From Candidatus Synoicihabitans palmerolidicus (GTDB taxonomy: Bacteria > Verrucomicrobiota > Verrucomicrobiia > Opitutales > Opitutaceae): a stretch of 64,000 bases of DNA. The stretch is from contig JAGGDC010000004.1 of NCBI GenBank assembly GCA_020809425.1, forward strand, positions 186,001-250,000. The letters are read 5' to 3'. The notes under the pieces were generated by a model. That model saw nothing but the letters and a program-made list of their open reading frames with translations, ran no database searches and was not told the origin of the DNA. Positions 1-9,005 of this stretch are shown here, one piece after another (the stretch's first letter is position 1; every line of letters starts with the position of its first letter). A program made the translations under genes and the position numbers.

Positions 1-804
1 AGCCGCCCTCCACCCCCGTCAACCCATAGGTCAGCGTCGTGCCTCCCCTCACCGCACTTTGCACCGGTCGCAACTCCGAGGTCGCCACCGCCTTGTCGTA
101 ACTCGCAAACGCCCTGAATACATACGCCAATCGCCGACTCGGCAGCCATCCGCGCGCCAACGGATCGCTTACCATCTCCGAGCGAGCCGCTATTTCCGCC
201 TATCCGTTTCGAAACGACTCCGTTGCCGCCAACCACCCGGTGGATTCCGCCAAAGGCAACAAGGCCGGGCTGCCGTCCAAACTCGATGACTCAGCCGGAT
301 ATCGAGTCGTCGCCACTTCAGCCAGAAACGGTAGAATCAATTCCATGCTGTCCCCGATTTCATGCGGCGAATTCTCCTCCTCCACCCAAGCCCACCGCGC
401 TCCCCGCGGACGGTGTAGATCAAAAAGACTTCGAATATTTTCACGCCGAAGCTGCGTGTCCGTCTCCCCCCCCCCTGCCCTCAAAATCACCGGAGTGGCC
501 AACGCAAGCAGACTCGGCCTATCCGAGTTGTAAAACCCGCCCTTGTTCGCCGAAAACCCAATCACTCGCTCCGGTCGCAACGCATTGAGTCCATAAGACA
601 TTTGCCCTCCGTTCGACATGCCCGTCGGCAACCATGGCGCATCCACCAACTCCGGATGCCCACTCGCCACCGCCAACGACGCGAGGGCGCTTTCCCACGC
701 GGTCAATTCCGCCGGATCCGAAAAATCGCACCCAGACTCGTTGGGGGAAATACCGCCCCTACCTCCTCTGGATGGCCGTGCCCTTCGGTATCGGTGGCTA
801 CCTG
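1..804 (-). pseudogene. alpha/beta hydrolase (esterase-like) remnant
   Basis: The minus strand encodes an alpha/beta hydrolase fragment with a nucleophile elbow GMSNGG (Gly-x-Ser-x-Gly). The N-terminus is missing: the frame runs straight into an insertion sequence at 805, leaving about 65 residues before the elbow, where related esterases have about 100 or more. An in-frame TAG at 200-202 interrupts the C-terminal part. Beyond it the same frame stays coding-like (AEIAARSEM, then DPLARGWLPSRRLAYVFRAF) to the window edge, so the stop is a nonsense mutation. The substrate cannot be told from sequence. Confidence 0.7.
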
Positions 805-2631
805 GAGCGTGTCCCATTTACCCTGATTTTGGAAGGGGGGCAGGAAAGCCGATTTTTGAGCAGATTTCCGGCTACCAATGGCGGATGTAGGCGCGCGCAG
901 ATGCAATTTAAGGGCTAAATTGCAGTGTCGCAGCAGTCAGTGCCGGGATCGTTGCCATGAGGGAACCTCCGGCAGCCGGTTTATTGTTCATCGTTGGAGT
1001 AGGCTTGGTGGTTTTAGGCGGCTTGGGCCTGCCTGCGGTGGTTGGTCGGCCAGCAGTCGGGCGATGAGCCACAGGTTGTGCCCGAGGATGCTCCAGGCTA
1101 CCGCCAGGTAGCGATTCGTGAAGCCTCTGGCACTCAATCGCTTGCCTTGGCGTTGCTTGATGATGGCGATGCGGGCTTCCGTCGAAGTCCGGCGATGTTG
1201 GAGCGCCACGAACTGCGGCTCCTGCATGCGCCGTTGCAGCAGCTGCGGATCGCGGGGGCAAGTGGCGTCATAAATGTCGGCTTCGGCCAAGCGTTCGCAC
1301 AGCCGTTTGGTCGAGAAGCCTCGGTCGGTGCTCGCCGCTTTGATCGGGGTGCTCAGGTCGAACTGATTCTGGCGCTCGAGGCTCTGGTCGAACTGACGCC
1401 ATTCGGCCGGAGTCATTCCCTGATACAACTGCCAATCGGTGATCAACCCCGTCACGTTCTCACTGATCATGAAGGTGTGGCCAAACTCAACCTCGCCGGA
1501 CGCCTTGCCCCGGACCACGGTCTGCACGTCGGGTTCGGAGACGCGGAGGATCTTCTCGGCGTTGGGCACTGGTCGCGCGCCGATGATGCGTTTGTGGGCC
1601 TGTTTGATCGCGGCTGGCAGTTGCTCAAGCCTGGCGTCGATGCGCGCAATGATGCGGGTGGCCTGGCGCTCACTGAAGCGGGTCCGGGCGTAGTCGGCGG
1701 CGAGGTGGTCGCGGCGGCGGCGGGCGTGCTCGCCGATGGTGCGCAGCAGGCGTTTCATCTGGCGGAGCACGCCCTTGCGGGCCCGCTTCGCATCGCGGCG
1801 CCGTCGGGCTGTGGGTCATCGCGATGCACCACCGATTCATCTGCTTGGCAAAGACTGGCGGCTCGTTCGGCATCCGACCCCGCAACCCCGCTGCACGGAG
1901 CAGTTTCACCGCCTTGAGCAGGGGGTGCGGCTCACGTCGCGCAAGAGCACCCAGTCGACCGGGAAAGGGATGTTGGCCTGCAGGCAGGTCGAGTCCACCA
2001 GGCACGTATCCATCGGCTGCGCCGCAGCCAGTCTCAGTTCGCTCGCCCGGTCCGCCTCACCGCACATCTCGATAAAGACTTGGCTCATCCTGCGCACCTG
2101 CCCGGCGGTGAAGCATTTGGACGCACGCTCCCGCACGCTTTCTTTGGGAGACCCCCTTGATGCCGTCGATCCGGCGCGCTCCGCAAAAGTCGGCCAACAG
2201 ATCGCTGGAGGCGATGCTCAGGGAAAGTTTACGCAAACTGATGTTTCCGCGCATCATGCGCAATACCTGCACCCGCCGCGCCTTGCGCGCGAACTGCAGG
2301 TGTCGCGGCAACCCGGCCACGTCGTCGCCCCGCCAGTTTTCCCGGGCAAAGTCCACGGCCATCGCTTCCAAGTGACTGTTGGCCAGCAACTGGTCGAGCC
2401 CCGCCAGTTGATCGCGAAACGCGGCGTAATCTTTGTTGGGTCCGATCGGAGTCAGGTCTGGACGCAGCCAGGTTTGCAGGGCAACTTCCGGGGCGACGGC
2501 TTCGGTAGTATTGTTCACACCAAATTATACACGCCGTTTTTGTACCGAAACCAGGAAATTCTCCCGGTTTGGTCTCTTTATTTTTACGCTACCTCCTCTT
2601 CTCCAAGCTCTTGCGCTTGTGGGACACGCTC
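805..2631 (-). mobile_element. Insertion sequence copy A (IS4/IS5-superfamily, possibly ISNCY-like)
   Basis: The element is bounded by the inverted ends GAGCGTGTCCCA (805-816) and TGGGACACGCTC (2620-2631). It is nearly identical to copy B at 5657-7444 but lies in the opposite orientation. It carries about 25 extra bases near its left end and lacks the 15-bp deletion of copy B. The bases just outside the ends (CCTG left, TAAT right) do not match, so no target duplication remains. The left flank is a hydrolase gene and the right flank is comF, two unrelated truncated genes, which suggests a deletion or recombination at this IS. Confidence 0.85.
988..2518 (-). pseudogene. DDE transposase of IS copy A, multiply frameshifted
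   Basis: The N-terminal part (2518 down to about 2140) matches the first ORF of copy B. The DDE core follows in other frames: first Asp in LVDSTCLQAN, second in STDRGFSTK, and a C-terminal Glu in RRTSTEARIAI. There are at least three breaks. One, near 2147, is shared with copy B. The second is in a C run just after VDWVLLRDVSRT, probably one C missing. The third is an extra C after MTHS near 1813. Copy A keeps the full WVLLRDVSRT stretch that copy B has lost. The product cannot be made without several recoding events, so this copy is inactive. Confidence 0.8.
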
Positions 2632-3099
2632 TAATAGCTCGGCCAGCAATACTGACTGAGTATAGCCCCGCGATCTCAACTTCCGCGGATGCAGCGGCAC
2701 CGGGACCAGAATCGCTGCTCGGACAAAATCCCCCAAGGCCTGATTTTTCTGAATCAGCACCTTCATATCCTCCAAGGCAAATGTCCCCCCTCGGTATTTT
2801 AGTGCCAAAACCAACTCTCGCGCCGGCCCCTTGAACAAAACGGTGGTCTTCGCGCGTCCATAAAGCGGCCGCATTCCTTCGCAGTGTGGACAAATTCTCT
2901 CGCCAACCACCACTCCCCAAAAGGGATGCTCACAACCATCGCAGTGAGGCTCCTGTACTTGCACCATCAAGGGACTACAACGCGCGCAAACATGCCGAAA
3001 ATCAGCGTGTTCATCGCACAACCCTCCACACCCCAAGCATATCGGATGGAAAATCAGATCCTTGACCACCGACACCGCATTCGTGAGCACCGGGAACAT
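2632..3099 (-). pseudogene. comF: ComF-family protein, 3' end removed by IS copy A
   Basis: The N-terminus holds a zinc-ribbon arrangement (CLGCGG, CARC, CDGC, CPHC) followed by the phosphoribosyltransferase-like part, including ALKYRGG and RSRGYTQSVLLAELL. The frame then enters the IS at 2631 and stops at 2584. The acidic PRPP-binding loop near the C-terminus of ComF is absent. ComF proteins help import of DNA during competence. The start at 3099 lies just downstream of truA, so this was probably the last gene of a manC-ruvX-truA-comF transcription unit. The missing C-terminus is not on the far side of the IS. Confidence 0.8.
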
Positions 3100-3112
3100 G
3101 CCCCAACTTCAC

Positions 3113-3904
3113 TCAATAAAATACTTTTCCCAAGAATAGACCTTGGGGCGGCGCTGTTGCCACTCGCGCCGTACGCTGACCTCCGGCCAATAATTGCTTG
3201 ATGTCATCGGGCCTCAGCTTCCCTTCCCCCGCCGCCACCAGCGCTCCGGTAAGACTCCTCACCATTTTGTAAAGAAACCCATTCGCTTCGAAAGCAAGTC
3301 GAAGCGACTGGCCCTGGGACTTGATCTCCAATCGTCTGAGATCACGAACCGGGTTCTCCAGCTCAGTGCCATTATCCGCCGCGAAAGCCGTAAAATCATG
3401 CTGACCACGGAGATTCACCGCCGCTTCTTCCATCAATTTCAGATCCAACCGTCGCGGACGTTCCAAACACCAAACAAAAGGTCGGGTAAACGGATCCGCA
3501 TCGCCTTCGTAAATTCGATAGATGTAACGCTTCCCGATCGCACTGAACCGAGCATGGAACTCACTTCCCACTCGTTTAACGCGTTTGATCTGAATCGTTC
3601 TCGGTACACCTACCCCCAGCGCCACGCGCATCTTGTCAGGCGCATAAGGCCAGTCCGCATCAAAGTGAAAAACTTGCCCACGGGCATGCACCCCGGCATC
3701 CGTCCGCCCACTCCCATGAATGCGCACCGGAATTCTAAATATCGTCTCCAGTCGCCGCTCAATGAAATCCTGCACTCCGTTCCCACTCGGCTGGCTCTGC
3801 CATCCGGAAAACAATGTGCCATCATACGCGCATTCTAAACACCATCGAATTGCCGGTTTTTCATGTGGTTTCGTCATTCGTGAGGGTCCGTTACACTTAC
3901 TCAT
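3113..3904 (-). CDS. truA: tRNA pseudouridine(38-40) synthase TruA
   Basis: TruA isomerises uridines 38-40 in the anticodon arm of tRNAs. The motif GSGRTDAGVHA carries the catalytic Asp. YDGTLFSGWQ near the N-terminus and the C-terminal NGFLYKMVRSLTG are typical. The length, about 260 residues, is normal. The start is uncertain: ATG at 3904 has a GGAG a few bases upstream, GTG at 3913 and ATG at 3877 are alternatives. The gene is intact and lies between ruvX and truncated comF on the same strand. Confidence 0.93.
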   Translation of the reverse strand: MSKCNGPSRMTKPHEKPAIRWCLECAYDGTLFSGWQSQPSGNGVQDFIERRLETIFRIPVRIHGSGRTDAGVHARGQVFHFDADWPYAPDKMRVALGVGVPRTIQIKRVKRVGSEFHARFSAIGKRYIYRIYEGDADPFTRPFVWCLERPRRLDLKLMEEAAVNLRGQHDFTAFAADNGTELENPVRDLRRLEIKSQGQSLRLAFEANGFLYKMVRSLTGALVAAGEGKLRPDDIKQLLAGGQRTARVATAPPQGLFLGKVFY

Positions 3905-4093
3905 CAACTCCACGCCTCACCACCTCAGGATCCAATCCTTCCGGTCGCCGCGCCTTGGGCGCCAAGAGGTTATCCTTTGTCAAAATCCAGAATGACAAGT
4001 AGTGTGTTCGAAGTAAAACAAACGTCTTGCTCATCGTTCGCTCCATTTCCGAAAATGAAAACCAAGCCCCTTCTCTAGCTTCTGCCCCCTCCG

Positions 4094-4528
4094 CTACTCG
4101 GGTGGCAACAGGCTCGGAGGCCGTCGTTCGTCGAGGAAGTCCTGCAATATTATCGACGCCGCACGCGAGTCGATCACGCCGCTTGCCCGCATCTCACGCA
4201 ATTTATGCTTGGGCAAGGTCGACTCCGCCGCATGAGAGGTCAGCCGCTCATCAATTAAATGAACGAGCAATCCGGTGCACGCTCGAAGTTTCGCCGCAAA
4301 GACCTCAGATTCCTTTGCTTTAGGACCCACGCTATCATCCATGTTCAGCGGATACCCCACGACCAATTCATCGATTCGCCGCCGTCGAATCTCCAGTAAC
4401 AAAGCCTCCCACCGCACTGTCGGCTCAACTTGGATCAACGCGGGCAGCGGCGAGGCTAAACCTAGCTCGTCACCGCTGGCCAGACCGATGCGTTTGGTCC
4501 CTGGATCGATCCCGAGAAAACGCATCAT
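4094..4528 (-). CDS. ruvX: Putative pre-16S rRNA nuclease / Holliday junction resolvase-like YqgF (RuvX)
   Basis: This RNase H-fold protein of about 144 residues has the family signatures GIDPGTKRIGLA at the N-terminus, VVGYPLN in the middle, DERLTSHAAE, and DSRAASIILQDFL near the C-terminus; these hold the acidic metal ligands. Members process the 5' end of 16S rRNA. Two ATG codons are adjacent at 4528 and 4525. It sits 19 bp downstream of manC and about 190 bp upstream of truA on the same strand. It is intact. Confidence 0.92.
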   Translation of the reverse strand: MMRFLGIDPGTKRIGLASGDELGLASPLPALIQVEPTVRWEALLLEIRRRRIDELVVGYPLNMDDSVGPKAKESEVFAAKLRACTGLLVHLIDERLTSHAAESTLPKHKLREMRASGVIDSRAASIILQDFLDERRPPSLLPPE

Positions 4529-4547
4529 CGTTATTCTTGCCCTCGCC

Positions 4548-5636
4548 TCACAGGTAAAGTTTGGCCGCGGGCAGGGCGTTTACGCGCTTCAACAAAGCCT
4601 TAATCTCTTGGGCTTTGTCTTTCGGACAAACCAAGGTCGCTTCCGGAGTGTGCACCACGATTAAATTGTCTGCCCCCACCACGGCAACGAGATGCGTTCC
4701 TTCGCTGAAGACGATGTTGCCCGCACCTTGCTCAACCATGGTTTCGCCGCGCATCACATTGCCTGAAGCATCGGGTTTATAGTGCCGAGCGACTGCTGGC
4801 CAAGTCCCCACATCGTCCCAATCAAACGTTGAGGGCAACACAACCACGTTGGTCGATTTTTCCAAAAGAGCATAATCAACGGAGATTTTATCAAGTTCCG
4901 GATAAACTTCCTTCAAAACCGGGGCAATCCGCCGTCCTTTCGCCAAAGCCTCACGTATCGGTTTTAGCCCGGCATCCAATTTCGGCGCAAACTCCGTGAT
5001 GGCTGCTTCCACCACTCCGACACTCCAAACAAACATGCCGGCATTCCAGAAATATGTTCCCGACTTAACGTACTTCTTCGCCGTTTTCAGATCCGGTTTC
5101 TCCACAAACCGCTTCACCGTGTACAAGGTTCGACGATTGATTTTTTTCCACTCACTGCCGCGTTGCACGTAACCAAATCCCGTCGCCGGTTCCGTGGGCG
5201 TGATTCCGATTGCGACCATTACCGGAGCCTTGGCCGCCGCTGCGAACGCCGCTTTTAGATCAGCCTGGTACTTCTTGCCATTGTGAATGACATGATCCGC
5301 CGGTAGAATCGCAAAAACCCCGTTGGGGTCTTTCGCTCCGACAATCGCCGCGGCCAACCCGACCGCCGCCGCGGTGTCACGCCCCACCGGCTCTACGATG
5401 ACATTCTCTTTCGGCAAGTCCTTGCACACCGCCCGGACGTCCTTCTCTTGCACCGCACTCGTGATCACGATGATATTTTCCTTCGGCACAATCGGCATCA
5501 CGCGATTGATAGTTTGAGTCAACAAGGGCTCATTTCCGACCATGGGTAGGAGATGTTTGGGACGCTCCGCCCGGCTTTGCGGCCAAAATCGTTCCCCTTT
5601 CCCTCCCGCAATAATGACAATGTAAGGATTAACCAT
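4548..5636 (-). CDS. manC: Mannose-1-phosphate guanylyltransferase
   Basis: The enzyme makes GDP-mannose from mannose-1-phosphate and GTP. The N-terminal nucleotide-binding loop IIAGGKGERFWPQSR, the sugar-phosphate motif FVEKP, PADHVIH and YFWNAGMFVW are all present. At 362 residues it matches the single-domain form without the fused isomerase. The start is ATG at 5636 (MVNPYIVIIAGG); an upstream in-frame extension derives from IS copy B. The IS end lies only about 20 bp upstream of the start, so the native promoter is gone. GDP-mannose would feed surface polysaccharide, consistent with the sulfotransferase relics nearby. Confidence 0.93.
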   Translation of the reverse strand: MVNPYIVIIAGGKGERFWPQSRAERPKHLLPMVGNEPLLTQTINRVMPIVPKENIIVITSAVQEKDVRAVCKDLPKENVIVEPVGRDTAAAVGLAAAIVGAKDPNGVFAILPADHVIHNGKKYQADLKAAFAAAAKAPVMVAIGITPTEPATGFGYVQRGSEWKKINRRTLYTVKRFVEKPDLKTAKKYVKSGTYFWNAGMFVWSVGVVEAAITEFAPKLDAGLKPIREALAKGRRIAPVLKEVYPELDKISVDYALLEKSTNVVVLPSTFDWDDVGTWPAVARHYKPDASGNVMRGETMVEQGAGNIVFSEGTHLVAVVGADNLIVVHTPEATLVCPKDKAQEIKALLKRVNALPAAKLYL

Positions 5637-5715
5637 ATGAGATGAATGCATAGCTAGAGCGTGTCCCACAAGCGCAAGAGGGTGGCGAATAGGAGGTAGC
5701 GTAAAAATAAAGAGA

Positions 5716-5765
5716 CCGAAACCGGGAGGGTTTCCTGGTTTCGGCACAAAACCGGCGTGTATAAT
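5716..5765 (+). promoter_or_regulatory. Transposase promoter with upstream hairpin in IS copy B
   Basis: A perfect -10 box TATAAT lies at 5760-5765, six bases before the GTG start of the first transposase ORF at 5771. No strong -35 is visible. Just upstream, CCGAAACC (5716-5723) and GGTTTCGG (5737-5744) form an 8-bp hairpin with a 13-base loop. Such end hairpins in IS elements can block read-through transcription or translation from outside; that role is inferred here. Confidence 0.5.
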
Positions 5766-5770
5766 TTGGA

Positions 5771-7286
5771 GTGAACAATACTACCGAAGTCGTCGCCCCG
5801 GAAGTTGCCCTGCAAACCTGGCTGCGTCCAGACCTGACTCCGATCGGACCCAACAAAGATTACGCCGCGTTTCGCGATCAACTGGCGGGGCTCGACCAGT
5901 TGCTGGCCAACAGTCACTTGGAAGCGATGGCCGTGGACTTTGCCCGGGAAAACTGGCTGGGCGACGCCGTGGCCGGGTTGCCGCGACACCTACAATTCGC
6001 GCGCAAGGCGCGGCGGGTGCAGGTATTGCGCATGATGCGCGGAAACATCAGTTTGCGTAAACTTTCCCTGAGCATCGCCTCCAGCGATCTGTTGGCCGAC
6101 TTTTGCGGAGCGCGCCGGATCGACGGCATCAAGGGGGTCTCCCAAAGAAAGCGTGCGGGAGCGTGCGTCCAAATGCTTCACCGCCGGGCAGGTGCGCAGG
6201 ATGAGCCAAGTCTTTATCGAGATGTGCGGTGAGGCGGACCGGGCGAGCGAACTGAGACTGGCTGCGGCGCAGCCGATGGATACGTGCCTGGTGGACTCGA
6301 CCTGCCTGCAGGCCAACATCCATTTCCCGGTCGACTGGGTGCTCTTTCGCCCCCTGCTCAAGGCGGTGAAACTGATCCGTGCAGCGGGATTGCGGGGTCG
6401 GATGCCGAACGAGCCGCCAGTCTTTGCCAAGCAGATGAATCGGTGGTGCATCGCGATGACCCACAGCCGACGGCGCCGCGATGCGAAGCGGGCCCGCAAG
6501 GGCGTGCTCCGCCAGATGAAACGCCTGCTGCGCACCATCGGCGAGCACGCCCGCCGCCACCGCGACCACCTCGCCGCCGACTACGCCCGGACCCGCTTCA
6601 GTGAGCGCCAGGCCACCCGCATCATTGCGCGCATCGACGCCATGCTCGAGCAACTGCCGGCCGCGATCAAACAGGCCCACGAACGCATCATCGGCGCGCG
6701 ACCAGTGCCCAACGCCGAGAAGATCCTCCGCGTCTACGAACCCGACGTGCAGACCGTGGTCCGGGGCAAGGCGTCCGGCGAGGTCGAGTTTGGCCACACC
6801 CTCATGATCAGTGAGAACGTGACGGGGTTGATCACCGATTGGCAGTTGTATCAGGGAATGGCTCCGGCCGCATGGCGTCAGTTGAGCGAAAGCTTTGATC
6901 GTCAGAAGCAGTTCGACCTGAGCACCCCGATCAAAGCGGCGAGCACCGACCGAGGCTTCTCGACCAAACGGCTGTGCGAACGCTTGGCCGAAGCCGACAT
7001 TTATGACGCCACTTGCCCCCGCCATCCGCAGCTGCTGCAACGGCGCATGCAGGAGCCGCAGTTCGTGGCGCTCCAGCATCGCCGGGCTTCGACGGAGGCC
7101 CGCATCCCCATCATCAAGCAACGCCAAGGCAAGCGATTGAGAGCCAGAGGCTTCACGAATCGCTACCTGGCGGTAGCCTGGAGCATCCTCGGTCACAACC
7201 TGTGGCTCATCGCCCGACTGCTGGCCGACCAACCACCGCAGGCAGGCCCAAGCCGCTTAAAACCACCAAGCCTACTCCAACGATGA
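5771..7286 (+). pseudogene. DDE transposase of IS copy B, split in two overlapping frames
   Basis: ORF 1 (5771-6232) gives the N-terminal domain. ORF 2 (6153-7286, GTG start) gives the catalytic core: Asp in LVDSTCLQANIHFPVDW, Asp in STDRGFSTK, and a Glu in RRASTEARIPI. The two match one protein if the ribosome shifts near 6140-6146 (TCC CAA AGA), where a +1 shift joins GVS to KESVRERASKC. Copy A shares this break, so it could be programmed frameshifting or an old inherited mutation. A 15-bp in-frame deletion removes five codons after VDWVL. This is the better preserved of the two copies. Confidence 0.75.
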
Positions 7287-7492
7287 ACAATAAACCGGCT
7301 GCCGGAGGTTCCCTCATGGCAACGATCCAGGCACTGACTGCTGCGACACTGCAATTTAGCCATTAAATTGCATCTGCGCGCGCCTACCTCCGCCATTGGT
7401 AGCCGGAAATCCGCTCAAAAAATCAGGGTAAATGGGACACGCTCTAGCTGCGATCATGTATCCCTTTCGAAAGCCTCCTATCAGAGTCATGA

Positions 7493-8583
7493 GTGTCAAC
7501 CTTCACGCTTTTCGATCACTTGAATCATGATTCTACTGGTTCAGCACTTCCGTCATTCGCCGATCCCTCAATTTCCTCTACTTCTTCCACCGTGCCTGCT
7601 TCTCTTTTCACCACGACACGCGCTCTCATGCGACACTACTGGAATCACTTTCCCCGCTACATGGCCTATCAGGTCCACCCTTGGGAAACGGTGGCATATT
7701 TCTGGCCGTTTTATTGGCGTTGTATTCCTCGCCAGCAAAAGGCCGCCATCTTAATCCTCACCATGGGTAAAGTCGGCACCCTCTCCGTGCAACGCGCCCT
7801 AAACGATAAAGGTCACTACTTCAGCCATGTTATTCATCGTTTGAGCCCCCGTAGCCGGAACTACCCGCATGACTCCCGACCCGATCGTCAGTTTCAACGC
7901 ACCCAGCGAATATTACGCCGGCCCGGATTCCGCTGGCTTCTCCGTCGGCCCCAACTCCGGGTTGTGACGTCGGTTCGCGAACCCATTTCACGGATTATCT
8001 CACTCTACCTATTCGCCTATCCTCGGCTGTTTGGTAGTGCCGTTGAGGATACCTCGATGGATTTTCGGTTGGCTCGGTTCCCTCAGGTATTCGAATGAGA
8101 CTATATTCCCCCCCTGGTTCCTGGTGAATTCATCGACCACGAGGTGCGCGATGAAATGGGGGTCGATCTCTACCAGCATGAATTTGATCATTTGATCAGG
8201 AGCAAGGCTGGTCGCTGATCGAGCAAGGCAATCTTTCCATCCTTGTATTCAAACTTGAAATACCCGACTCGCGCAAAGAGACCGCCGTGTCCAAGTGGGT
8301 CGAGACTCCCATATCCCCCCAACGCCAAAACACCTCGCAACAGTGAGGCTATGCCGATGTATATCGTAAATTCAAATCGCGCGTGCGCATCCCCCGCCGT
8401 TACGCCGCAGCGATCTATCGTTCACGTTATATGCAACATTTCTACACTCCGGAGGAACGCACCAAATTCTGGCAAAGATGGGAATCTCAGTTGGATTCCA
8501 CGATCCCTCTCCCCGCATGGCTGGAGGTGAGCTTGGATCGACATCACGCTCCGTTCACCGAGCCCGCCAGCGACAAGTTCTGA
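7493..8583 (+). pseudogene. Sulfotransferase-like / capsular polysaccharide protein, broken (relic 1)
   Basis: The fragment has a PAPS 5'-phosphosulfate loop-like motif (LTMGKVGTLSVQRAL) and a 3'-phosphate motif (VVTSVREPISRIISL), as in sulfotransferases and the NKWYS capsular family. A TGA follows near 8096. Coding-like pieces continue in other frames: PPLVPGEFIDHEVRDEMGV, then LIEQGNLSILVFKLEIPDSRKE, then a C-terminus with RRYAAAIYRSRYMQHFYTPEE ending at 8583. At least three breaks are needed to join them. The order of motifs matches relic 2 next door, so the two are paralogues. It starts 48 bp beyond IS copy B and is not functional. Confidence 0.72.
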
Positions 8584-9005
8584 ACATTTCGTCCATCGAT
8601 CCCCTCACCATGTCATTCTCCCTGCTGTTAATCGACCACCTCGTGACTAGACGGCTGGCTTACCCTTCCCGCATGGTTTCGATCTCTTGCTTCCCCTTGG
8701 TTTTCCCTCCGATGTGTTCCTCTGTTTCAAGAGGGACCTATCTTGATGCACAGCATGGGAAAAGTCGGAACCATGTCTCTGCGCGAGTCTCTCCTGAATT
8801 CAAGCATCTACTGGAACTACTCGTTCCATCACATCATAACCCCTTCCTCTGTAGCGCCATATCGGCCATGGAGGAAACGCATAACTCAGCACCTCAACCG
8901 TGCATGCCAAAGAATCTGGGTTCCTCATTTTAGAGCTCACCCTCATCCTCGCGTCGTCACCTTGATTCATGATCCCTTGAAACGTCTGATTTCACTCTGC
9001 ACCCG

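Larger units (their letters stand above)
5657..7444 (+). mobile_element. Insertion sequence copy B (same family as copy A, inverted)
   Basis: The ends are GAGCGTGTCCCA (5657-5668) and TGGGACACGCTC (7433-7444). The flanks read CATAGCTA on the left and TAGCTGCG on the right. This allows a TA duplication, or AGCT if one more base at each end belongs to the element. Copy B differs from copy A by a 15-bp in-frame deletion in the transposase and by lacking about 25 bp near the transposase 3' end. Its transposase promoter end faces manC, so A and B are inverted repeats around a 3-kb block of housekeeping genes. Confidence 0.87.
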
